DNA from: Mycobacterium sp.
Lineage (GTDB): Bacteria; Actinomycetota; Actinomycetes; Mycobacteriales; Mycobacteriaceae
Direction of reading: 5' to 3'
DNA length: 6,479 nucleotides
Assembly (NCBI GenBank): GCA_019246375.1
Contig: JAFAQO010000056.1
Coordinates: 1-6,479, forward strand
The translations under genes and the position numbers were made by a program. Each line of letters starts with the position of its first letter. Position 1 is the first letter of the stretch. Below the pieces are notes generated by a model, which saw nothing but the letters and a program-made list of their open reading frames with translations, ran no database searches and had not been told where the DNA came from. This document shows, one piece after another, positions 1 through 5,861 of the stretch.

Positions 1-811
1 AGTCCACCAACGTGGCGATCGTTGGGGTGTCACCGGTGTCGTACACTGTCGGCTCGGGCAGCCCGTCGATCGGCAGCGTCTCCGGGCGGGCGGTGACGAC
101 GGCCTCGACGTTGGCGGCGTAACCGGACTGCGGGCACCGCACAAAGGTGTCTTCGCCGATCGCGCTCTCAGCCAGAAACTCTTCAGAAGCGCTGCCACCC
201 ATCGCTCCGGATACCGCGGACACGATGACATAGCGCACCTCGAGTCGGTCGAACATGCGCTGGTACGCCTCGCGATGGGCGTGGTAGGCCGCCTTGAGCC
301 CAGCCTCGTCGAGGTCGAACGAGTAGGAGTCCTTCATCAGGAACTCCCGCCCGCGCAGGATGCCTGCCCGCGGCCGCGCCTCATCTCGGTACTTTTGCTG
401 AATCTGGTAGAGCACGAGGGGGAAGTCTTTGTACGAGCTGTACTCGCCCTTGACCGTTAGGGTGAACAGCTCTTCGTGGGTGGGACCGAGCAGGTAGTCG
501 TTGCCGCGGCGGTCCTGGAGACGAAACACCCCGTCGCCGTACTCGGTCCAGCGATTTGTGGTGTCGTACGGCGCGCGCGGCAGCAGCGCGGGAAACAGGA
601 TCTCCTGCCCGCCGATAGCGTTCATCTCCTCGCGCACGACGCGTTCGATCTTGCGCAGCACCCGCAGCCCGAGCGGCAACCAGCTGTACAGCCCAGGCGC
701 GATCGGCCGGATGTAGCCGGCCCGGATCAGCAGCTTGTGGCTGGGGACCTCAGCCTCGGCGGGGTCGTCACGCAGCGTCCGCAAGAACAGCTCGGACATC
801 CGGGTAATCAC
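1..811 (-). CDS. proS: Prolyl-tRNA synthetase, N-terminal 270 residues (gene runs off the left edge)
   Basis: Cytoplasmic class II aminoacyl-tRNA synthetase that charges tRNA-Pro with proline. The visible part holds the start of the catalytic core: a motif 1 region around residues 55-75 ([19 protein letters not shown]), the TxE-type ATP/proline loop GPTHEE at 109-114, and motif 2 at 140-157 ([18 protein letters not shown]). It continues through [12 protein letters not shown] (201-212) into what should be the bacterial-type editing insertion; motif 3 and the anticodon domain lie beyond position 1. The reading frame is intact. I place the start at GTG 811 (protein begins [13 protein letters not shown]). 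An in-frame ATG at 799 is the alternative. Neither start has a Shine-Dalgarno sequence, and a TAGGCT hexamer just upstream of the GTG fits leaderless or near-leaderless initiation. The gene lies 125 bp downstream of efpA in the same orientation and probably has its own promoter. The identity is very secure; the exact start is not. Confidence 0.97.
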   Translation of the reverse strand, partial: MITRMSELFLRTLRDDPAEAEVPSHKLLIRAGYIRPIAPGLYSWLPLGLRVLRKIERVVREEMNAIGGQEILFPALLPRAPYDTTNRWTEYGDGVFRLQDRRGNDYLLGPTHEELFTLTVKGEYSSYKDFPLVLYQIQQKYRDEARPRAGILRGREFLMKDSYSFDLDEAGLKAAYHAHREAYQRMFDRLEVRYVIVSAVSGAMGGSASEEFLAESAIGEDTFVRCPQSGYAANVEAVVTARPETLPIDGLPEPTVYDTGDTPTIATLVD

Positions 812-819
812 AGCGCGCA

Positions 820-825
820 AGCCTA
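820..825 (-). promoter_or_regulatory. Candidate -10 element for proS
   Basis: The minus strand reads TAGGCT, matching the actinobacterial TANNNT -10 pattern. It ends 8 bases before the GTG at 811, so transcription would start at or within a few bases of that codon. No ribosome binding site lies between, which fits the leaderless mRNAs common in mycobacteria. A six-base match in a GC-rich genome is weak evidence on its own. Confidence 0.35.
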
Positions 826-827
826 AT

Positions 828-855
828 GGAGCGAAGTTGGGCGCAGCGGATCACC
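828..855. repeat. Degenerate single copy of the cobB-cysG palindromic repeat
   Basis: This stretch of the efpA-proS gap aligns without gaps to 28 bases of the repeat unit at 3774-3801. By hand count, 21 of 28 positions match, including an identical 11-base core GGGCGCAGCGG. Most differences are transitions (C to T or G to A), as expected of an old decaying copy. The left arm of the palindrome is not recognisable here. The rest of the 125-bp gap holds only a short inverted repeat near efpA and the candidate proS -10 element. Confidence 0.45.
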
Positions 856-902
856 GCGAGACAGCAGCCAAGGCTCTGGTTTTGAGTCGAATCGCGACCG
901 TA

Positions 903-919
903 GCTTCTGCTCGCGAAGC
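903..919 (-). terminator. Small hairpin downstream of efpA, possible weak terminator
   Basis: GCTTC (903-907) and GAAGC (915-919) form a 5-bp stem with a 7-base loop. It begins 17 bases past the efpA stop codon. No T-tract follows on the minus strand, so it is not a canonical intrinsic terminator; mycobacterial terminators often lack a U-tract, but a stem this short could arise by chance. Confidence 0.2.
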
Positions 920-936
920 CAGGAGTTTCCGCCGCC

Positions 937-2517
937 CTACAGCTCTCCGGCGTCTAGCGCGTCCTTGACTTCTTGCGCATGGGCCACTTGCTGTGCGCTG
1001 TACCCGATGAGCAGCGACACGCCGCCGACGATGACCGCGACACCGGCCACCCACAGAAGGCCGTAGGTGTAGCCGTGGTCCAGCGCATGCAACTGGGCTT
1101 TGTTCATGTACTTCACCGGGCCGTTGCTGCCGCCCAGATACAGCGTGCGCGACGTGATGACAGCCTGGATGACAGCCAGCACCACCGGCCCGCCCAGGTT
1201 CTGCAGCATCAACGCGATCGCCGATGTAGGCCCAATCCGGTCGAAACCGACGCCGGCGATCGCACAGAGGGCGAGTGGGACGACGATCATGCCGATACCG
1301 ATTCCGCCAACGACGATCGGCATCACAAGATTCGGGAAGTACGGGATGCCGCTATTGAGCGTCGAGCCGTAGAGCATCGCCCCCAGCACCAAGAGTCCGC
1401 CGGCGATCACCACGACCCGGGGCTGGAACCACGACACCAGCTGCGACGACGCGCCCAGCCCGATACCCATGGCGATCGCGAACGGGATGAAACCGATGCC
1501 CGCGCGCAGCGCGCTGTAGCCCATGATGTCCTGCACATACAGGCCGATCAGCACGGTCAGTGTGAACATCACACCACCGGCCATGAAGATGGACGCGAAC
1601 GTGGCCAGCCGGTTGCGGTCGAAGAACAGGTCGAATGGCACGACCGGATTCTCGGCGTTCCGCTCCACTAGGGCGAATGCAACAAAAGCTGTTAAGGCCA
1701 CCGCCCCCGAACCGATCGTCGTGACCGACAGCCAGCCCTTCTCTGGGCCTATCGAGAAGGCGAAAACCGCGGCCGTACAGACCAAGGTGGCCAGGACGGC
1801 GCCGGTAGCGTCGAGCTTCATGCGTTCCCGATGGGTCTCCCGCAGCGAGGTCCGGGAGAGGTAAATCATCAACAGCCCGATCGGGACGTTCACCATGAAT
1901 GCGAGACGCCAGGACACCTCGGTGAGCGCCCCACCGACCACAAGGCCCATCACTGACCCGACACCGGTCATCGCGCCGAACACCGCTGTTGCGACGTTGC
2001 GCGACGGGCCCTTCGGGAATGTGGTGGCTATCAATGCCAAACCGGTCGGCGAGGCGATCGCGGCGCCAATACCTTGCAACAACCGGGCGACGACCAGGGT
2101 CGCATCGTCCCAGGCGAATCCACACAAGGCGGAGGCGATCGTGAACAGCGCGACGCCCACGATGAAGGTCCGCTTACGGCCGATGGTGTCACCGAGACGC
2201 CCACCGAGCAGCATCAGGCCGCCGAAGGTCAGCACGTAGGCCGTGATCACCCAGCTGCGTCCGGCGTCAGAGAGGCTCAGGTCGTTCTGAATCTTGGGAA
2301 GCGCGACGATCGCGATGGTGCCGTCCATCGTCGCCATCAACTGCATGCCGCCGATCGCGACAACTGCGGCGACAAACCGGCGAGACGGCAGCCAAGTGGG
2401 CAGATATCTGTTGGTGTGGTTTTTGGCGGCCTCTGGGACGGGCATCGGGACCGCTCCTTCCGGGCGTTCGGTGGTCCAGGTGCGAACCGCCCGCTCTGCA
2501 TCGTTGAGAGCCGTCAT
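937..2517 (-). CDS. efpA: EfpA, DHA2-family MFS transporter (QacA-type, 14 TM)
   Basis: Integral inner-membrane transporter of the drug:H+ antiporter-2 branch of the major facilitator superfamily. In M. tuberculosis EfpA is an essential transporter, induced by isoniazid and implicated in lipid export and drug tolerance. The 526 residues start with a hydrophilic cytoplasmic tail of about 45 residues, followed by roughly 14 hydrophobic segments. Family motifs are visible: the TM1 signature with an acidic residue (MATMDGTIAIVALP, D65), motif A in the TM2-3 loop (GGRLGDTIGRKR, 105-116), motif B (LLQGIGAAIASPTG, 146-159), and motif C with its TM5 extension (about 181-214, GVGSVMGLVVGGALTEVSWR). 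The C-terminal tail is AHAQEVKDALDAGEL. The ATG at 2517 is chosen because the N-terminus MTALNDAERAVR matches the tuberculosis protein as I recall it; a weak AGGGT ribosome binding site lies 9 bases upstream. The length is within a few residues of the 530-residue orthologue, and the linker after residue 15 is the most divergent part. It follows cysG by 33 bp but is unrelated to cobalamin synthesis. Confidence 0.96.
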   Translation of the reverse strand: MTALNDAERAVRTWTTERPEGAVPMPVPEAAKNHTNRYLPTWLPSRRFVAAVVAIGGMQLMATMDGTIAIVALPKIQNDLSLSDAGRSWVITAYVLTFGGLMLLGGRLGDTIGRKRTFIVGVALFTIASALCGFAWDDATLVVARLLQGIGAAIASPTGLALIATTFPKGPSRNVATAVFGAMTGVGSVMGLVVGGALTEVSWRLAFMVNVPIGLLMIYLSRTSLRETHRERMKLDATGAVLATLVCTAAVFAFSIGPEKGWLSVTTIGSGAVALTAFVAFALVERNAENPVVPFDLFFDRNRLATFASIFMAGGVMFTLTVLIGLYVQDIMGYSALRAGIGFIPFAIAMGIGLGASSQLVSWFQPRVVVIAGGLLVLGAMLYGSTLNSGIPYFPNLVMPIVVGGIGIGMIVVPLALCAIAGVGFDRIGPTSAIALMLQNLGGPVVLAVIQAVITSRTLYLGGSNGPVKYMNKAQLHALDHGYTYGLLWVAGVAVIVGGVSLLIGYSAQQVAHAQEVKDALDAGEL

Positions 2518-2550
2518 AAGAAGCTACCCTACAGTACTCTTAAGATTCTA
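2518..2550 (-). promoter_or_regulatory. AT-rich efpA upstream region with candidate -10 element
   Basis: This 33-bp gap between cysG and efpA is clearly more AT-rich than its surroundings. On the minus strand TAGAAT (2550-2545), directly after the cysG stop codon, fits the TANNNT -10 pattern and would put a transcript start about 20 bases before the efpA ATG. The gap also holds the palindrome AGTACT (2533-2538), a TAAGA...TCTTA inverted repeat, and a weak ribosome binding site AGGG (2530-2527). These could mark a promoter with an operator; no regulator can be named from sequence alone. Confidence 0.4.
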
Positions 2551-3747
2551 TTAACCGCCGAATGCTGCGACCGCCCCAATGACGACAATTGCCGGAGGCT
2601 GAATCCCTTCCGCTCGAATTTTCTCCGGCGCATCGGCGAGGGTAGCCCGCAACGTTCGTTCGGCGGCCGTCGTTCCGCTCTGAACGACCAGCACCGGCGT
2701 ATCCGCACGTCGGCCGCCCTTTATCAGGACTTCGGTGAAAAGCTCGATGCGCTCCACTGCCATCAGCAAAACGATCGTGCCCGACAATGCTGCCAGTGCA
2801 TCCCAATTCACTAACGATTCGGGATGACCGGGCGCAATATGGCCGCTGACCACTACAAATTCGTGATTTACGGCGCGATGAGTAACCGGAACACCGGCCA
2901 ATGCAGGAACTCCTGTGGCACTTGTCACACCGGGCACCACAGTCACCGGAATTCCGGCGTCGGCGCATGCCAGAACTTCCTCGTAGCCGCGGGCGAAAAC
3001 GAATGGGTCTCCTCCTTTCAGGCGCACCACGAACTTGCCGGCTCTTGCCCGCTCGATCATCACCGCGTTGATGGCGTCCTGCGCCATGGCCCGCCCGTAG
3101 GGAATCTTCGCGGCGTCGATCACCTCTACATGAGGTCCCAGTTCGGCGAGCAGTTGCGGTGGTGCCAGCCGGTCGGCCACCACGACGTCGGCGTGCGCGA
3201 GCAGGCGCCGGCCTCGGACGGTGATCAATTCCGGGTCGCCGGGTCCGCCACCGACCAGGGCCACTCCACCATGGACGACGTCTGCGCTGCCGACAGTGAT
3301 GATGCCCTGCTGCAATGCCTCGTGGATGGCTGAGCGGATCGCCGCCGAGCGACGGTGCTCGCCGCCTGCCAATACCCCCACGGACAGCCCGGCATAGTCG
3401 AACGATGCCGGAGTGACCGCAGTGCCCTCGACGGCGATGTCGGCCCGGACGCAGAAGATCCGGCGCCGGTCGGCCTCAGCGACCACGGCTGCGTTGACGT
3501 CCGGATCATCGGTGGCTGCGATGGCATACCAGGCTCCGTCGAGGTCACCTTCGTGGTAGTCGCGCAGGGCTAGGGTGATCCCGGTCATCGCCTCGACTGC
3601 ACGCGTGGCGGCGCGAGTGATCACGTGGATGTCGGCGCCGCTGGCGATGAGCAGTGGAAGCCGGCGCTGGGCGACCGTGCCGCCGCCGACCACGACGACC
3701 TTCTTGCCGGTCAGACGCAAACCGACCAGATAGGCGTTCTCGGTCAC
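2551..3747 (-). CDS. cysG: Sirohaem synthase CysG: precorrin-2 dehydrogenase/chelatase fused to uroporphyrinogen-III C-methyltransferase
   Basis: Bifunctional cytoplasmic enzyme of 398 residues at the branch to sirohaem and cobalamin. The N-terminal half (about 1-150) is a SirC/CysG-B-type NAD-dependent precorrin-2 dehydrogenase with the Rossmann loop VVVVGGGTVAQRRL at 17-30 and an aspartate, D103, aligning with the catalytic D104 of E. coli CysG. The C-terminal half (about 160-398) is a SAM-dependent SUMT that methylates uroporphyrinogen III at C2 and C7 to give precorrin-2. Its hallmarks are VGGGPGDPELITVRG (165-179), VVVADRL (188-194), VRLKGGDPFVFARGYEE (241-257), VVPGVTSA (270-277) and GVPVTHR (285-291). 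It is shorter than E. coli CysG (457 residues), largely through a compressed linker. Translation starts at GTG 3747 without an obvious ribosome binding site; the start codon overlaps the stop of a short frame in the upstream repeat. Position after cobB and cobO suggests that it feeds precorrin-2 to cobalamin as well as sirohaem for sulfite and nitrite reductases. Confidence 0.95.
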   Translation of the reverse strand: MTENAYLVGLRLTGKKVVVVGGGTVAQRRLPLLIASGADIHVITRAATRAVEAMTGITLALRDYHEGDLDGAWYAIAATDDPDVNAAVVAEADRRRIFCVRADIAVEGTAVTPASFDYAGLSVGVLAGGEHRRSAAIRSAIHEALQQGIITVGSADVVHGGVALVGGGPGDPELITVRGRRLLAHADVVVADRLAPPQLLAELGPHVEVIDAAKIPYGRAMAQDAINAVMIERARAGKFVVRLKGGDPFVFARGYEEVLACADAGIPVTVVPGVTSATGVPALAGVPVTHRAVNHEFVVVSGHIAPGHPESLVNWDALAALSGTIVLLMAVERIELFTEVLIKGGRRADTPVLVVQSGTTAAERTLRATLADAPEKIRAEGIQPPAIVVIGAVAAFGG

Positions 3748-3803
3748 CCGGTGAGTTTATGGCGACCGCCAGCGCGGCGGAGCCGGGCGCAGCGGGTCGC
3801 CAT
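3744..3803 (-). other. Short reading frame (19 codons) in repeat copy 1, overlapping the cysG start
   Basis: ATG at 3803-3801 opens the frame MATRCARLRRAGGRHKLTG. Its TGA (3746-3744) overlaps the cysG GTG (3747-3745) as GTGA, a geometry typical of translational coupling. No ribosome binding site is visible before its ATG, but the ATG lies 8 bases after the stop of the similar frame in repeat copy 2. It could act as a coupling leader for cysG or be an accident of the repeat. No stable product is claimed. Confidence 0.25.
3759..3803 (-). promoter_or_regulatory. Strong hairpin just upstream of cysG
   Basis: ATGGCGACC (3759-3767) and GGTCGCCAT (3795-3803) pair perfectly over 9 bp. Inside, GC/GC, GCGC/GCGC and GGC/GCC steps can extend the stem around a small GGA loop, with a few mismatches. 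The second copy has a 7-bp outer stem (3817-3823 with 3851-3857). In the cobB-cysG mRNA these hairpins would sit 11 bases upstream of the cysG GTG. They could limit read-through, stabilise an mRNA end or affect initiation. There is no T-tract. Confidence 0.5.
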
Positions 3804-3864
3804 CAGGTGCTTCAGCGGCGACCGCCAGCGCGGCGGAGCCGGGCGCAGCGGGTCGCCATCAGGT
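3761..3864. repeat. Two tandem copies of a 48-bp GC-rich palindromic repeat (period 56 bp)
   Basis: Bases 3761-3808 and 3817-3864 are identical by eye over 48 bp, separated by the 8-base spacer GCTTCAGC. Each unit is a large imperfect palindrome. The array fills almost all of the cobB-cysG gap, and copy 2 runs into the last Thr codon and stop codon of cobB. From memory, a tandem-repeat typing locus of M. tuberculosis (VNTR 3155, QUB-15) with a unit of similar size lies in this neighbourhood, so this may be its counterpart; that link is not shown by the sequence alone. Near-perfect identity between the copies suggests recent duplication or slippage. Confidence 0.92.
3812..3859 (-). other. Short reading frame (15 codons) in repeat copy 2, overlapping the cobB stop
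   Basis: The cobB stop is read as TGATG: TGA (3861-3859) ends cobB and ATG (3859-3857) opens the frame MATRCARLRRAGGRR, which stops at TGA 3814-3812. Its first 14 residues are the same as in the frame of copy 1. The stop-start overlap would permit re-initiation by ribosomes finishing cobB. It is very Arg-rich, as expected from any translation of this GC-rich repeat, so a functional peptide is doubtful. Confidence 0.22.
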
Positions 3865-5232
3865 AGGTGGAGTAGCTGCGCAAGAGACGAAGCGCGTCAC
3901 CGCGTGCGGCGCCGCGGCCGGATGAGTGTGCAAGTAGGACGCATGCACCCCGCCGAGAACCGCACCTTCTTGGACAGCGTCCAAGTCTTGGCCCTTGTAA
4001 ACCCACGCTGGATGGTAGTTGGCAGTGAAGGTGACTGCGGTTCGGTGGAATTCGTGTCCCGTTACCCGCTGACCGGCTAAGTACAGTGCCGAATCGGCGA
4101 CCGCCACAGCGTCGCGATAACCCATTGTGAGACGTGTCGTGAACCGTGCCGTCCCGTCGAGCACGCCGCACATCGGGTACCCGTCGATCTCGGATGCCAG
4201 ATAGGTCAACCCGGCACATTCCGCGTGCACCGGCGCGCCCGAGGCGGCGAGCTCCTTGATTTGTTGGCGGGCAAGGTCATTGGCGGACAGCTCAGCGGTG
4301 AACTGCTCCGGGAATCCGCCCGGCAGGACCACCGCGCCGGTACCCTCCGGCAATGGGTCGACACGTGGGTCGAACTCGGCCACCTCCGCACCGGCGGCTC
4401 GCAGCAGCTCGGCCTGTTCGACGTAACCGAAACTGAACGCCTTGCCCGCGGCCAGCGCCACGGTGACGGAGCGATCAGCGACCGGCTTACCGACCGCGGC
4501 GTTCGCATCCCACGGCGGATCGGCAACCTGACTCTCGGCGGCTGCCAACACGGCGCCCACATCGACATGCTGAGCGACCAGGTCCGTCATCGCGTCGATC
4601 GCGGTGTGGGCCTGTTGACCATGCTCGACGGCTGGGACCAGGCCCAGATACCGTGTCGGAACCGATAGTTCATCGGCACGGGGCACTGAGCCCAACACCG
4701 GGACGCCGGACTGCTCGCAGGCTTGCCGGAGCACTTCCTCATGTCTGTCCGACCCGACCCGGTTGAGGATGACGCCGGCGATGCGGGTGCCGGCGTCGAA
4801 TGTCGAAAAGCCATGTAGCAGCGCGGCGATGCTGTGGCTTTGCCCGCGCGCGTCGACGACCAGGATCACCGGCGCACCCAGCAGACCAGCGACCTGTGCG
4901 GTAGATCCCCGTGCCGGCATGGTAGCGCTAGAGCCGATGCGCCCGTCGAAAAGTCCCATCACCCCCTCGACCACGGCGATGTCCGCACCGGCGGCGCCAT
5001 GGCCATACAGCGGACCGATGAGGTGCTCGCCCACTAGAACCGGGTCGAGATTTCGGCCTCGGCGCCCGGCGGCCAGAGCGTGATAGCCCGGATCGATGAA
5101 GTCTGGACCGATCTTGAACGGCGCGACGCGACAGCCGGCGTGTCGCAAAGCGCCTATCAGACCCGTTGCCACAGTGGTCTTTCCACTGCCGGATGCGGGT
5201 GCGGCGACGACGACTGCAGGAACGCTTACCAC
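3859..5232 (-). CDS. cobB: Cobyrinate / hydrogenobyrinate a,c-diamide synthase (CobB/CbiA family)
   Basis: Cytoplasmic glutamine- and ATP-dependent amidotransferase that converts the a and c side-chain carboxylates of (hydrogeno)byrinic acid into amides during cobalamin synthesis. The 457 residues have the family's two domains. The N-terminal dethiobiotin-synthetase-like domain carries the P-loop APASGSGKTT (11-20), PFKIGPDFIDPGYH (38-51) and VVEGVMGLFDG (87-97). The C-terminal class I glutamine amidotransferase domain carries VLPGGFPEQF (302-311), the nucleophile C339 in HAECAG (336-341), and the histidine motif SYLHTHP (432-438). The length is normal for the family. GTG at 5232 is chosen because it lies 6 bases after a good AGAAGGG ribosome binding site and gives an N-terminus like the tuberculosis protein; it overlaps the end of cobO by 7 bp, suggesting translational coupling. 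The gene ends inside repeat copy 2, which supplies its last codon and stop. Whether the substrate is cobyrinate or hydrogenobyrinate cannot be read from sequence, although mycobacteria are thought to use the aerobic route. Confidence 0.95.
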   Translation of the reverse strand: MVSVPAVVVAAPASGSGKTTVATGLIGALRHAGCRVAPFKIGPDFIDPGYHALAAGRRGRNLDPVLVGEHLIGPLYGHGAAGADIAVVEGVMGLFDGRIGSSATMPARGSTAQVAGLLGAPVILVVDARGQSHSIAALLHGFSTFDAGTRIAGVILNRVGSDRHEEVLRQACEQSGVPVLGSVPRADELSVPTRYLGLVPAVEHGQQAHTAIDAMTDLVAQHVDVGAVLAAAESQVADPPWDANAAVGKPVADRSVTVALAAGKAFSFGYVEQAELLRAAGAEVAEFDPRVDPLPEGTGAVVLPGGFPEQFTAELSANDLARQQIKELAASGAPVHAECAGLTYLASEIDGYPMCGVLDGTARFTTRLTMGYRDAVAVADSALYLAGQRVTGHEFHRTAVTFTANYHPAWVYKGQDLDAVQEGAVLGGVHASYLHTHPAAAPHAVTRFVSCAATPPT

Positions 5233-5840
5233 TCGATGCCCTTCTGGCCCTTACGCCCGACATCCATCGGGTGTTTGACCTTCGTCATTTCCGTCACCAG
5301 ATCGGCGACTTCGACCAGCCGGGGCGGGGCATCGCGACCCGTGATCACAACATGCTGGTTGCCGGGCCGGGCCAGCAGCGTGTCCACCACGTCGTCGACA
5401 TCGATCCAGCCCCACTTCAGCGGATAGGTGAACTCGTCGAGCACATAGAAGTCGTGTCGCTGCGCGGCCAAGCGACGTGCGATCTCGGCCCACCCGTCAG
5501 CGGCCGCCGCCGGGTGGTCGTGCTCGCTGCCGACCTTGCGCGACCATGACCAACCGGCGCCCATTTTGTGCCATTCGACTGGTCCGCCGATGCCGTGCTC
5601 GTCGTGCAATCGGCCGAGTTGGCGGAAGGCGGCTTCCTCGCCGACTTTCCACTTGGCGCTCTTGACGAATTGGAAGACCGCGATGTTCCAACCGGAATTC
5701 CATGCCCGCAATGCCATTCCGAAGGCGGCCGTCGATTTTCCTTTGCCGGGGCCGGTATGCACGGCCAGCACCGGTATGTTGCGCCGCGCCCGGGTAGTCA
5801 GTCCGTCGTTGGGTATTTGCAGCGGACGGCCTTGTGGCAT
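5226..5840 (-). CDS. cobO: Corrinoid adenosyltransferase (CobO/BtuR/CobA-type)
   Basis: Cytoplasmic ATP:cob(I)yrinic acid a,c-diamide adenosyltransferase, which attaches the 5'-deoxyadenosyl upper ligand to the reduced cobalt. The 204-residue protein matches the usual family length. It shows the distinctive P-loop GPGKGKST (30-37, the family form being G-x-GKGK-S/T), the segment VFQFVK (55-60), a Walker B-like FYVLDEFTYPLKWGWID (131-147), VVITGRDAPPRLVEVADLVTEM (164-185, read here as the conserved GR-x-AP strand), and the C-terminal signature KVKHPMDVGRKGQKGIEW (187-204) typical of the BtuR family. ATG 5840 is supported by a strong GGAGGT 8 bases upstream. It starts 21 bp after the Mg-chelatase-like gene and its TAA overlaps the cobB start, so the three are almost certainly co-transcribed. 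Its reaction is the neighbour of that of CobB, which prepares the diamide substrate. Confidence 0.96.
   Translation of the reverse strand: MPQGRPLQIPNDGLTTRARRNIPVLAVHTGPGKGKSTAAFGMALRAWNSGWNIAVFQFVKSAKWKVGEEAAFRQLGRLHDEHGIGGPVEWHKMGAGWSWSRKVGSEHDHPAAAADGWAEIARRLAAQRHDFYVLDEFTYPLKWGWIDVDDVVDTLLARPGNQHVVITGRDAPPRLVEVADLVTEMTKVKHPMDVGRKGQKGIEW
5239..5245 (-). promoter_or_regulatory. Ribosome binding site of cobB (inside cobO)
   Basis: The minus strand reads AGAAGGG within the last codons of cobO, 6 bases before the GTG at 5232. This supports GTG 5232 as the cobB start and means that cobB translation begins within the cobO coding region. Confidence 0.65.
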
Positions 5841-5848
5841 AAGCCCTT

Positions 5849-5854
5849 ACCTCC
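5849..5854 (-). promoter_or_regulatory. Ribosome binding site of cobO
   Basis: The minus strand reads GGAGGT, a near-perfect Shine-Dalgarno sequence, 8 bases before ATG 5840 and within the 21-bp gap after the chelatase-like gene. It fixes the cobO start and is the strongest ribosome binding site in the window. Confidence 0.75.
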
Positions 5855-5861
5855 CCCCGGC

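Noticed and set aside
973..1671. 232-codon open frame on the plus strand, opposite efpA
   Set aside because: It is rich in Arg, His, Asp and Gln, has no recognisable domain, and lies entirely antisense to a clear MFS transporter. It is the usual GC-rich shadow frame.
1352..2125. 257-codon minus-strand frame within efpA
   Set aside because: It is a second frame of efpA with low-complexity Arg/Gly/Asp composition and no motif; efpA itself has complete family motifs in its own frame.
2074..2814. 246-codon plus-strand frame spanning the efpA-cysG junction
   Set aside because: It crosses two well-supported minus-strand genes and their intergenic promoter region. Its composition is random-like and nothing in it resembles a known fold.
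3761..3864. CRISPR array or insertion-sequence end
   Set aside because: There are only two units with an 8-base spacer, a large internal palindrome, and no cas or transposase gene nearby. It is a tandem palindromic repeat instead.
3812..4219. 135-codon minus-strand frame ending in the repeat
   Set aside because: It is mostly an alternative frame of cobB. Only its last 15 codons, inside the repeat, are reported, as a possible coupling mini-ORF.
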